The notes under the pieces were generated by a model. It did no database searches. It was not told where the DNA came from and saw nothing but the letters and a program-made list of their open reading frames with translations. Both the position numbers and the translations under genes were made by a program. From contig CALGYB010000030.1 in assembly GCA_937935075.1 (NCBI GenBank), positions 1 through 64,000 of the forward strand: a stretch of DNA of 64,000 bases, in the 5' to 3' direction. The stretch is from an uncultured Roseiflexus sp. Lineage in GTDB: Bacteria; Chloroflexota; Chloroflexia; Chloroflexales; Roseiflexaceae. This document shows, piece after piece, positions 39,411 through 48,320 of this stretch. Numbering within the stretch: position 1 is the stretch's first letter; each line of letters starts with the position of its first letter.

Positions 39411-42400
39411 TCAACGCTCCGCGTCGAGGTCTGCGAGCAGCGCGCGCACCGCCGCCTCGAGTTGTGCATCACGCCCATAGCGCCACTCTCCCAATCTCAG
39501 GGGCGCATCAATGTCCACCGGCCGACCGCGACCCTCCAGGTCTTCACCTTCAGGTGTCGTGACGCGCAGTTGAGGGAGCCGGAGCGATCCCCCGTCAATC
39601 AGGCGCCGGGTGAATGTGCCAATGACAGCGCCGGCTGTTGGTCTTCCGACAACCTTTCCGAGACCCTGGCGCCGGTACGACTCGCTGAACGTTTCTGCAT
39701 TGGAACTCGACGACTCGTTCGTCACGAGAACCGTTGGCTTGTTTAACACACGGTTGCCAAGGATGTGCGACGAGTCGGCGACGGAACGATTGCGGAATGC
39801 GCTGAGCAAGATGCTGCGACGCATCAGGACATCAAGGATAAAGGTTGCGGTATGCCCGCCCGAATTGAAGCGGATATCGACAACCAGCCCGTCTTTATGG
39901 TGCATTTCGACGTCGAGATCGGTAAGGAACTGCTGGTAGGCATCGTAGCTCATCTTGCGAATGTGCACGTATCCAATGCGTCCATCGCTCGCTTGATGGA
40001 CGATCTGTTTATTCTCCAGAACCCATGCTCGATAGCGCAACCAGTCATATTGCTCAGCCGAAATCGGGCGCACCTCGACCTCGCGCTGCTCGCCGGAGGG
40101 AGCAGCCACCCGCAAGGTAACCCGCCGTCCGGCGGTGCGTTGCAACAACGCATCAAGTGATATGCCCGGCTTCAGTGGAACACCGTTGACCGCCAGCACC
40201 ACATCGCCGGGTTGGATCGCGCCGTTGTGGGCGATTGCCGCCGGACCGTCGGGAATGACTCGATCAACGCGGAATTGACCACTGTGCAGATATTCGACCG
40301 CATCGAATATGAGACCGAGATAGCCGTCCTGACCGCCATTCCCGTCGCTTCTGAACAATCCAACGTGCGAAGAACGCAGCTCGCCGACCATCAGGTTAAT
40401 CAGGATGTATATTTCGTAGGACGTTTGCGCCCCTTGAATCAGCGGCGCATATCGCTCGTGCGTCGCTTCCCAATCGATGCCGTGAAAACGCTCGTCGTAG
40501 AAGCAATCGCGCAGCAAGCGCCAGCATTCCTCGAAAATCTGCCGCTTTTCCTGAGCGAAATCGATGATCACCTCTGCCGATACCGCCAGCGTTGTCTGTT
40601 CCCCCTTCGGGAACTTCCGCACCGCAATCGTGCCGCCATCGAGGAAGTAGAGATGCTTACCGTCCGGCGTAAACCAGGCATGCGATTTTGCTCCCGGCGT
40701 GCTGGTCAACTGGCGTGGTCCCTGATCGGCGCGCGGCTCGTCGAGCGGCAGCGTCCAGAGATTCTGACGACCCGCAACCGTTGCACTGCACACCAGATCG
40801 CGCCCATCCGGGCTGATACACAGCGCGATCGCATCCATCTGCGGCGGCGTCAACAGACGTAACCGGCGCTCGATGCCATTGAAAACGATGGAGACCTCCG
40901 TCGCTGCCGGCTTTCTGGCAGCCCTGGGAGGCGCCAGGCGCTCCACCGACGTATGCTCCGATGGATCATCAGGTTCGACAACAGGAATGTCCGTCGGCTG
41001 CGGCTCACGATCAGCATCGGCGTGATGGTTTGGGGGGGCGGGAGTACGGGCAGGTCTCAGACCCGCCCGTACAGAAGGGTCAGGTCTCAGACCCGTCTCC
41101 ACCTCGAACAGCCGCTCGAACTCCACCTCACGAAACAACGGCGGCAGCGGTTGCAGATCGATGCGCGCAATCTGTGACTCTGCGCGGTACTGACCGGTCG
41201 TAAAGATAATAAAACGTCCATCGGGCGACCAGAGTGGTCCTGCCGCCTGCAAATTGCTCAGGAACGAAATCTGATGCGCCTGTGCTTCTTCGATGTGTTG
41301 CACATACAGATTGCTGAAGAAGCGTTCGTCCTGGGCGCAGAACGCCAGCCAGCGACTGTCGGGCGACCAGGCGAACGATGCGCCAAACACGAAGTGCGCC
41401 CGAATAAATGGGCGATCCTCGCCGCTGGCGACATTGATCAGCCGGATCTCGTCATTGCCGCTTGCATATGCGATCCAGCGACCGTCAGGCGAGAAACATG
41501 GCGCGCTCTTGCGTTTGGGTTCACACGTCAGGCGCGTTTCGCAGCGCGTGGGGAAATCGTAGCGATACACCTCTTCGTCGCCGTGGCGGTCTGAGACATA
41601 CACCAGGCAACGACTGTCGGGCGACCAGGCGATGTCGCTGTCGCGGAACGCCGTCTGCGACACGCGATACGCCGGTCCCTGGCGCTGATCGCGCTCGGTT
41701 TCTTTATCGGCGAAGTCGGCGAAAATCTTGCCGCGCACGGTAAATGCAACCTTCTTCCCATCCGGCGAGAGCGCCAGTTCGCCGACATCGCGCGTATAGG
41801 TCTGCACCCGAACCGGGGTTATCTTCGTATCCTGGCGCACCTGGATCGGGACGCGCGTGATGGCGCCGGATTCACGATCAAGCGTCCAGATGCCAAAATC
41901 GCGCTCGAACGCGATGATTCTGCCATCGGCGCTGATCGAGGGCCAGAGCAGGCGTCCGTCGTTGAAGGCAGTGATGCGCTCTGCGGCGCCGCCCTCGCGT
42001 GGCGCAACCCACAGATTTTCGCTTCCGTCGCGATCAGAAACGAAGAAGATCGCCTGGCTGTCGGGCGACCACATCGGGCAGTAATTCATGCCAGGCGCAT
42101 CGCTCAACTGATAGAAATCATCAGCATCGGGCGCATTCGACACCAGCCAGAGTTCTGCGCCGCCATACGGATTCGGTCCCCGTCGCCACCAGGGGTCACG
42201 CATCAGACTGAATGCCAGCCAGCGGCCACAGGGAGAAACGGCGACCGTGCCGAGACGCTCATAGGGTTGCGCAATCCAGAGGATTGGTGTGCCGCCTGTT
42301 GCGGCAACGCGATAGATCGCCGCGCCCTGGCGTTCGCGCTGCGAGGTGAAATAGATGGCGGCGCCGTCAGGCGACCAGCATTCAACGGCGCTCTGCACCT

Positions 42401-42719
42401 CATGGTACGTCAGTCGCCGCACCTCGCCGCCATCGAGCGGCAGCACATACACGTCACCCTGTCCGGTGCGTGATGAGGTGTAGGCGATGGCTGAACCATC
42501 CGGCGACCAGCGCGGCAGCATATGGTTGGCAGGATGGGCAGTCAGTCGTTCGGCGTGCCCGCCGCCAGCATCAACGAGCCAGATGTCGCCTGCATAGACG
42601 AACGCAATACGACTGCCGGCAGGATTGATCGCAGGCGCGCGGAAATAGGGACGGCTAGTATGCTGATCGTCGGTCACGGGCGATCTCTTTTCTGTTACAG
42701 CGTATCGTACACACGCCAT
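39411..42719 (-). CDS. Tricorn-like S41 peptidase (beta-propeller, PDZ, S41)
   Basis: Repeated WSPDG propeller motifs, PDZ-like LAVNGVPLKPG, S41 VDIRFNSGGHTATFILDVL and VTNESSSSNAETFSESYRRQGLGKVVG; start possibly internal. Confidence 0.92.
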   Translation of the reverse strand: MACVRYAVTEKRSPVTDDQHTSRPYFRAPAINPAGSRIAFVYAGDIWLVDAGGGHAERLTAHPANHMLPRWSPDGSAIAYTSSRTGQGDVYVLPLDGGEVRRLTYHEVQSAVECWSPDGAAIYFTSQRERQGAAIYRVAATGGTPILWIAQPYERLGTVAVSPCGRWLAFSLMRDPWWRRGPNPYGGAELWLVSNAPDADDFYQLSDAPGMNYCPMWSPDSQAIFFVSDRDGSENLWVAPREGGAAERITAFNDGRLLWPSISADGRIIAFERDFGIWTLDRESGAITRVPIQVRQDTKITPVRVQTYTRDVGELALSPDGKKVAFTVRGKIFADFADKETERDQRQGPAYRVSQTAFRDSDIAWSPDSRCLVYVSDRHGDEEVYRYDFPTRCETRLTCEPKRKSAPCFSPDGRWIAYASGNDEIRLINVASGEDRPFIRAHFVFGASFAWSPDSRWLAFCAQDERFFSNLYVQHIEEAQAHQISFLSNLQAAGPLWSPDGRFIIFTTGQYRAESQIARIDLQPLPPLFREVEFERLFEVETGLRPDPSVRAGLRPARTPAPPNHHADADREPQPTDIPVVEPDDPSEHTSVERLAPPRAARKPAATEVSIVFNGIERRLRLLTPPQMDAIALCISPDGRDLVCSATVAGRQNLWTLPLDEPRADQGPRQLTSTPGAKSHAWFTPDGKHLYFLDGGTIAVRKFPKGEQTTLAVSAEVIIDFAQEKRQIFEECWRLLRDCFYDERFHGIDWEATHERYAPLIQGAQTSYEIYILINLMVGELRSSHVGLFRSDGNGGQDGYLGLIFDAVEYLHSGQFRVDRVIPDGPAAIAHNGAIQPGDVVLAVNGVPLKPGISLDALLQRTAGRRVTLRVAAPSGEQREVEVRPISAEQYDWLRYRAWVLENKQIVHQASDGRIGYVHIRKMSYDAYQQFLTDLDVEMHHKDGLVVDIRFNSGGHTATFILDVLMRRSILLSAFRNRSVADSSHILGNRVLNKPTVLVTNESSSSNAETFSESYRRQGLGKVVGRPTAGAVIGTFTRRLIDGGSLRLPQLRVTTPEGEDLEGRGRPVDIDAPLRLGEWRYGRDAQLEAAVRALLADLDAER
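41044..41094. repeat. Palindromic GGTCTCAGACC repeat inside a coding region
   Basis: GTACGGGCAGGTCTCAGACCCGCCCGTAC followed by GGGTCAGGTCTCAGACCC. Confidence 0.65.
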
Positions 42720-42784
42720 TATAGATGCGACTCACGACGCGGACAAGTAGGAGTTGATGCATAACATAGCCATATGTGCATCTC

Positions 42785-42925
42785 TCGAGACGCTGACAGA
42801 GACGTTACGCTGTTCTTGACAGGGACTTTACGCTGTTCCTGCTACACTCCTGTCGTTGATGGGAGTTGACAACGCGACATGATGTGTCCAGTGCGTCAGT
42901 ATCATTCAATCAATGTGGTGCGCTG
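42785..42925. mobile_element. Possible insertion-sequence end relic
   Basis: Tandem 23-bp repeats TGACAGAGACGTTACGCTGTTCT / TGACAGGGACTTTACGCTGTTCCT followed by a truncated ORF MMCPVRQYHSINVVR*. Confidence 0.35.
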
Positions 42926-43009
42926 ATGGTCGGCGAGGGCAAAGACCTGCGCCCGAACTCTACCGATCCGCCGACGATTGCCGCCTTCCGCCAGCGCCGC
43001 GATCTGACA
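42916..43009 (+). pseudogene. Relic of an extracellular solute-binding protein gene
   Basis: LMVGEGKDLRPNSTDPPTIAAF matches LMIGEGKDLRPNYTDPKTIAAI of the gene at 43345-46137. Confidence 0.7.
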
Positions 43010-43098
43010 GGGAGATCAATCTAAACCCGGACAAACACGCTTGCACCTGTGGCTTTGGCTGAGCCTGTCGAAGCCAACGCCGATCACGAGATTGTCTA

Positions 43099-43170
<72 letters not shown>

Positions 43171-43344
43171 CGATCTTCCTATGAGAAGACCCCGAAGGGC
43201 CTGGAACTTTTCCAACAGCATCGTCGTCCTAGCTCAGGATCACGGTACTGCCACGATGTCTCATACCTGTATCATTGCGAAGTGATGGCATTTGGCTATA
43301 CTACATAATGTCTGCACACGGCGGATTCTGAAAGGAAAAGGCAC

Positions 43345-46137
43345 ATGCGACGTCTATGGATAATGTTGACCCTCTGGACGGTGCTGCTCGCATCGTGTGG
43401 CGCGCCGCAGCCATCGGGCGGTGCGACTCCGGCGGTCCCTGGAGCGATGCCGACGAGGGGAAGCGAGTCGGTCACCATTTCATTTGCGGTATGGGAGTAC
43501 GAACGTGCTGCCTACGAACCGCTGGCGGATCGGTTTACCGCCGAAAATCCCACTATCAAGGTGGTCCTGGTATCGCTCGATGACGTAATGATGTTCGAGC
43601 CAGGCAGCGAGGGACCGACCAGTCCGCTCGATATGCTGCGGCGGATCGTGTCCGCCGCCGATACTGCTCCCGCATTCGCGCTGACGCCGGAAGCGTTTGG
43701 CACGCCGCTGCTGCTCGACCTCAAGCCGCTAATGGACGCTGACGCTACGTTTCAACGCGACGACTTCCTCCCTGGCGCCATCGAGCGCTACACGGCGAAG
43801 GGCGGGGTCTGGGCGCTGCCGCGCTACCACAGCGTCCCGTTGATTGTCTACAACCGCGCCTTGTTCCAGAACGCCAATCTGCCCGAACCGCGTCCCGGCT
43901 GGACGTGGGATGACCTGATGGCGGCCGCCGAGCGCCTGACCGAGCGCAGCGGCGTGACGACCCTCACCTATGGGTTCATGGAACCAAGCAGCGGTCTGTT
44001 ACCGCTCCTGGGGCTGCTCGATCAACAGGGGATCAATCCACTGACGGCAGCGGCAGAAGAGACGGATCTCACCGCGCCGGCGTATGTCGCGGCAGTCGAG
44101 CGCGTGCAGGAGTGGTATCGCACCGGCGTGCTGGTTGAACCGTATTTTCGCAGCGCCTCTGCTGAAGACCCCACGCGCCTGGTGCGCGAAGGGCGAGTCG
44201 CTATCTGGAGCGACTTGTCCTACATCAGCAATGACGACGGCTCGCTATGGACGCCGGACTTTCCGGTCGGTCGCGTGCCATTCCCGAAGGATGCCGTCTT
44301 CGGTCCCTTTTTCAGTTCAACCGAAGGATTCATCATCAGCGGCGGCACAGCCCACCCCGACGCCGCCTGGCGCTGGATCGAGTGGCTGACGCGCCAACCG
44401 GTTGCCGAGGATCAGCAGAGTTTCGGTCCTTTTTCTTCACGTTTGCCTGCCCGGCAGTCGGTGGCGCAGCAAACGGAGTTCTGGAGCAAACTCGATCCGC
44501 AGACCGCCGAGGCGTACCGGTGGGCGATAGAGAACAGCGGGACGCTGCCAGACACGCAGATCGATTATATGGTGATGGGCGCCCTGAGCCAGGCGGTTAG
44601 CGCATCTATCAGTGACCCGAAGGCGAATGTGCGCCAGGCGCTGGCGGAGGCGCAACGCCAGATGCAGGAGTCGCTTGCGCAGCGCGACCTGACGCCGACA
44701 CCGAAGCCGAATCTCAATCCGGTGGTGGTCGCCACGCCAGAGCCGCAGGAAGCGCCGGTCGGCGCCACGACCGTGTCGTTTGGTCTCTACGGGTATAATC
44801 CCGCTGAAGTGCGCCGCCTTGTGCGCGCCTTCCGCGATCAGCGCCCCGATATTTTTGTGCAGGTGAAACAGTTCGAATGGACGCCCGAAGTGCAGGAGGT
44901 GACTGCTGCCACGCTTGCGCAGACCAACGACTGTTTCTTCTGGTCGGGTTCGATCTCCGGCAATGATGAATCAGCCCTGCTCGATCTGCGTCCGCTGATC
45001 GAAGCAGACCCCAACTTCCCGCGTGATGATGTCTTTCCGGCGGCGCTGGCGCAGTACAGTCGCGAGGGGCGCATCTACGGGTTGCCCTATGCCGTCAATA
45101 TGCGCAGCCTGATCTACAACCATGCCGCATTTGAAGCGGCAGGCGTGCAACCGCCGCGCGCCGACTGGAAGCCGGACGATTTCCTGGCGGCGGCGCAGGC
45201 GCTGACCAGGGGAGAAGGAAGCGACCGGCGGTGGGGATATGTGCCAGTGGGATCTCCACAGTCCGATATGCTGTTCTTCATCAGTCAATTTGGCGCGCGT
45301 CTGATGATCGGTGAAGGCAAAGATCTGCGCCCGAACTACACCGATCCAAAGACCATCGCTGCCATCCGCTGGTACCTCGATCTGAGCATGGTGCACAAGG
45401 TGGCGCCGCCGGTCAAGTTCTTCTACCGGCGCGATGACTTTGGCGGCGCGGATCGTTCCTACGAGTTGGTCCAGTCCGGTCGGGTCGGGATGTGGTTTGG
45501 GTATGCCGAGTCATTCCAGGAAAGGGTCGTGATTCAACCGATCGAGCCGGGAGGCGGACCCGGACCGGCGCCGACTGCCGTTCTGCTGACGCCGGTCGAG
45601 CGCGACATTCGAGCGGCGCCGCTGCCGGTCGGTGGCGCCGGCCTGCCGTCGAGCGAAGTGTTCCTGCGTGGACTCTTCATTTCGGCGCGGGCGCAGCAAC
45701 CGCAGGCGTGCTGGGAATGGATCAAGTTTCTGTCCGGCGACTCATCCCTGATGTACGGCGACATGCCTGCCCGTCGCTCAGTCGCGCAGTCTGAGGCGTT
45801 CCTCAGCCAGGTCCCGCCGGAGCGTAGCGCGCAGTTCGAGGCGATGCGGGCAACTCTGGCGATCCCGTCGCAGAATGTCGGTGATGCTAACACTATCTAC
45901 AGCCAGTACTCCGACCCCTACTGGTTTTTCAAGGCGCTCAGCGCTGTTGTGGAGCAGGGCGCCGATCTCGAGAAGGAACTCGCCGAAGCGCAACGTTTTG
46001 CAACCGCCTTTGCCGAATGCATGAACCGCGAGAATGCTCGTGCGCCAGCATGCGCGAAAGAGGTCGATCCAGACTACAAGGGGTATAACGTCGATGAGGA
46101 AGAGCGAGGTCTTCCCCCCGCCGGTTATGCGCCATAA
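43345..46137 (+). CDS. Extracellular solute-binding lipoprotein with two tandem family-1 SBP domains
   Basis: Lipobox LLASCGAP; TVSFGLYGYNPAEVRRLVRAFRDQRPDIFV starts a second SBP domain after a Pro-rich linker. Confidence 0.9.
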   Translation: MRRLWIMLTLWTVLLASCGAPQPSGGATPAVPGAMPTRGSESVTISFAVWEYERAAYEPLADRFTAENPTIKVVLVSLDDVMMFEPGSEGPTSPLDMLRRIVSAADTAPAFALTPEAFGTPLLLDLKPLMDADATFQRDDFLPGAIERYTAKGGVWALPRYHSVPLIVYNRALFQNANLPEPRPGWTWDDLMAAAERLTERSGVTTLTYGFMEPSSGLLPLLGLLDQQGINPLTAAAEETDLTAPAYVAAVERVQEWYRTGVLVEPYFRSASAEDPTRLVREGRVAIWSDLSYISNDDGSLWTPDFPVGRVPFPKDAVFGPFFSSTEGFIISGGTAHPDAAWRWIEWLTRQPVAEDQQSFGPFSSRLPARQSVAQQTEFWSKLDPQTAEAYRWAIENSGTLPDTQIDYMVMGALSQAVSASISDPKANVRQALAEAQRQMQESLAQRDLTPTPKPNLNPVVVATPEPQEAPVGATTVSFGLYGYNPAEVRRLVRAFRDQRPDIFVQVKQFEWTPEVQEVTAATLAQTNDCFFWSGSISGNDESALLDLRPLIEADPNFPRDDVFPAALAQYSREGRIYGLPYAVNMRSLIYNHAAFEAAGVQPPRADWKPDDFLAAAQALTRGEGSDRRWGYVPVGSPQSDMLFFISQFGARLMIGEGKDLRPNYTDPKTIAAIRWYLDLSMVHKVAPPVKFFYRRDDFGGADRSYELVQSGRVGMWFGYAESFQERVVIQPIEPGGGPGPAPTAVLLTPVERDIRAAPLPVGGAGLPSSEVFLRGLFISARAQQPQACWEWIKFLSGDSSLMYGDMPARRSVAQSEAFLSQVPPERSAQFEAMRATLAIPSQNVGDANTIYSQYSDPYWFFKALSAVVEQGADLEKELAEAQRFATAFAECMNRENARAPACAKEVDPDYKGYNVDEEERGLPPAGYAP

Positions 46138-46192
46138 ACAAGGGTCCTGTCAGGGGAGCAGGCATAATGTGACATGTCGTTCGGACGGACGT

Positions 46193-46425
46193 GCGGGCTG
46201 AAACCCTCACTGAGGACGCGGTTCGATCGTGCTCACCGCACGTGCAAGCCCCTGCGGGGTTTGGGGAGGGCGTCAGCCCGCCCCGCGTGCGTCTGCGGTG
46301 TTGCAGCGGGGACAAGCCCGTCGGAGACGTGCGGGCTAATGAATGAAATCCGTAGAGCCTGCGCAGGCAGGCTTCGCAGCCGTAGCCCGCAGCTTCAGCC
46401 GCCGGGCGCAAAGCGAATGCTTGGG
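46193..46425. repeat. REP-like repeat cluster
   Basis: gggctgaaaccctcactgagg, gcaagcccctgcggggtt, gcaggcttcgcagccgtagcccgcagcttcagccgccgggcgcaaagcgaatgc. Confidence 0.55.
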
Positions 46426-46439
46426 GAGCGCCTTACACA

Positions 46440-46569
46440 GTGATCAACCACAACCTGGACAATCAAGGACATGGAGTGGCTGATGTTGGCTGAGCCTGTC
46501 GAAGCCAACGTCGGCCGCAAGACGGTCAACACAGTCCATTATTGGGCAACATCTGGTTTGGATCGCTCT
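46440..46569. repeat. GAGCGATCAACCA inverted-repeat element
   Basis: gtgatcaaccacaacctggacaatcaaggac ... catctggtttggatcgctct; internal hairpin TTGGCTgagcctgtcgAAGCCAA. Confidence 0.7.
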
Positions 46570-46716
46570 AGCAGCAAGGCTTCCGCCCGCTGCCACGTTA
46601 TGCCTTAACACGCGCACCGGCGCTGAAGCAGCCTCCTGCTCCCCGAGGAGATGACGTCGCTTCGCTCGCAACGACGCCAAACGTTTGATATGGCGTTCTA
46701 TAAGGATTAATATGCT

Positions 46717-48318
46717 ATGCGATGGGTCATTCGCTGGATGAGTCTATGCTGCGTGGCGCTGCTCGCCGCCTGTGGCACGACGCAGGCGGCGCAGGAGCCG
46801 CCAACTCCCACCCCCTTGCCGCCCGACCCGGCGCTCGAACGTCCGACGTATACGGTTCAGCGCGGCGCTATCGAGCAGGTGGTTACGGTGACTGCTCGCG
46901 CGACGCCGGTTGATATGGTGCGCCTGGCATTCCGACGTGATGGGCGCGTCAACGTCGTGAATGTCAGGCGTGGCGATGTCGTCGAGGAAGGAGATGTTCT
47001 GGCGGAACTGCAACAGGATGAGGCGCTCGACGAGTTGCGTCGCGCCGAGGACGATCTGGCGCAGGCGCGGCGCGACCTCGAGAGCGCGCGGCTGGCGAAG
47101 GAGAAACGGATCAAGGAACGGGAACTCGATGTTGATCGCGCCAGGCGCGAACTCGAACGATTGCTGCCCGGCGGTGAGGCTGACCTGTTCAAGGAACTGC
47201 AAGATCGCCTGGAAACGGCGCAACGCGAATTGCGCAACACCCGCGATGACGCTTCGTGGTCGAAAACCTCGGCGGAGAAAGCGCTGATCGACAGCGCCGA
47301 GGCGCTGTCCGATACGCAGAAAGCGTACAGCACCGCCTACTGGAACTGGGATTGGGTGCAGCGCTATGGCACCGACCCGGAGAATCCGTTCATCAAAGAC
47401 GAAAATGGCGTGCTGGTCCCCAACCGGCTGACCGATAAGCAAAAGGAAGAGTATCGCGTGAAACTGACGCAGGCCGAGCGCGCCTTGCGCGATGCCGAGC
47501 GTAACCTGGAGCAGGCGCAGCGTGCCCGCGAGCGCGCATCTGAAGACGAGGTTGTCCGCATTCGCGAAGCCGAGAAAAAAGTCGCAGAAGCGCAGCGTGC
47601 GCTCGATACGTTGCTTCAGGGAAAGAACCAGGCAATCGAGGACGCCCGGCTTGCGCTTGGACGGGCGCAGGTTGCCCTGGAAGAGGCGCGTAACGAGACC
47701 CTCAATAGTGCGATCCGCGCTGTGGAGAACGCTGAACGCGCACTGGAAAAAGCGCGTCGTCGCGTTGATGATGGGCGGGTCATCGCACCGCAGGCAGGAA
47801 CCGTTCTGGCGATTGCCATCGAACCAGGGGCAAGTGTGACTGCATTCGAACCGGTTATCGAGATCGCCGATCCGTCGAACCTGGAATTTGCGGCAACGCT
47901 CAGCGCCCAGCAGATGCGGTTGCTCTCCGAAGGGCAGAGTGTCGAGATTCGCCTGCTCTCGCGCCCGGACCTGGCGATCCCTGGCGTCATTCGCCGCATG
48001 CCGGCGCCGTATGGCTCAGGCGGAAGCGGTGCGGTGCAGGATCGTGATGTCACGACGCGCTTTCAGGTTATTGATGCGCGCGGACAACAGTTCGAAGCGG
48101 GTGTAACCGTGGCGCGGGTCAGCATCGTGCTGGAACGCAAGGAAAATGTGCTCTGGCTGCCGCCCGAAGCCATCCGTTCCTTCGAGGGTCGCCGTTTCGT
48201 CATTGTGCGCGAGGGAGAGCGCGAACGCCGCGTGATGGTGCGGGTCGGCATTGAAACCGAAGAGCGGGTCGAAATTCTCGAGGGCCTGAACGAGGGCGAT
48301 ATTGTGATTGGTCCGTAG
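46717..48318 (+). CDS. HlyD/MacA-like efflux periplasmic adaptor
   Basis: Lipoprotein signal LLAACGTT, RRGDVVEEGDVLAELQ, long coiled coil, C-terminal VRVGIETEERVEILEGLNEGDIVI. Confidence 0.9.
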   Translation: MRWVIRWMSLCCVALLAACGTTQAAQEPPTPTPLPPDPALERPTYTVQRGAIEQVVTVTARATPVDMVRLAFRRDGRVNVVNVRRGDVVEEGDVLAELQQDEALDELRRAEDDLAQARRDLESARLAKEKRIKERELDVDRARRELERLLPGGEADLFKELQDRLETAQRELRNTRDDASWSKTSAEKALIDSAEALSDTQKAYSTAYWNWDWVQRYGTDPENPFIKDENGVLVPNRLTDKQKEEYRVKLTQAERALRDAERNLEQAQRARERASEDEVVRIREAEKKVAEAQRALDTLLQGKNQAIEDARLALGRAQVALEEARNETLNSAIRAVENAERALEKARRRVDDGRVIAPQAGTVLAIAIEPGASVTAFEPVIEIADPSNLEFAATLSAQQMRLLSEGQSVEIRLLSRPDLAIPGVIRRMPAPYGSGGSGAVQDRDVTTRFQVIDARGQQFEAGVTVARVSIVLERKENVLWLPPEAIRSFEGRRFVIVREGERERRVMVRVGIETEERVEILEGLNEGDIVIGP

Positions 48319-48320
48319 CC

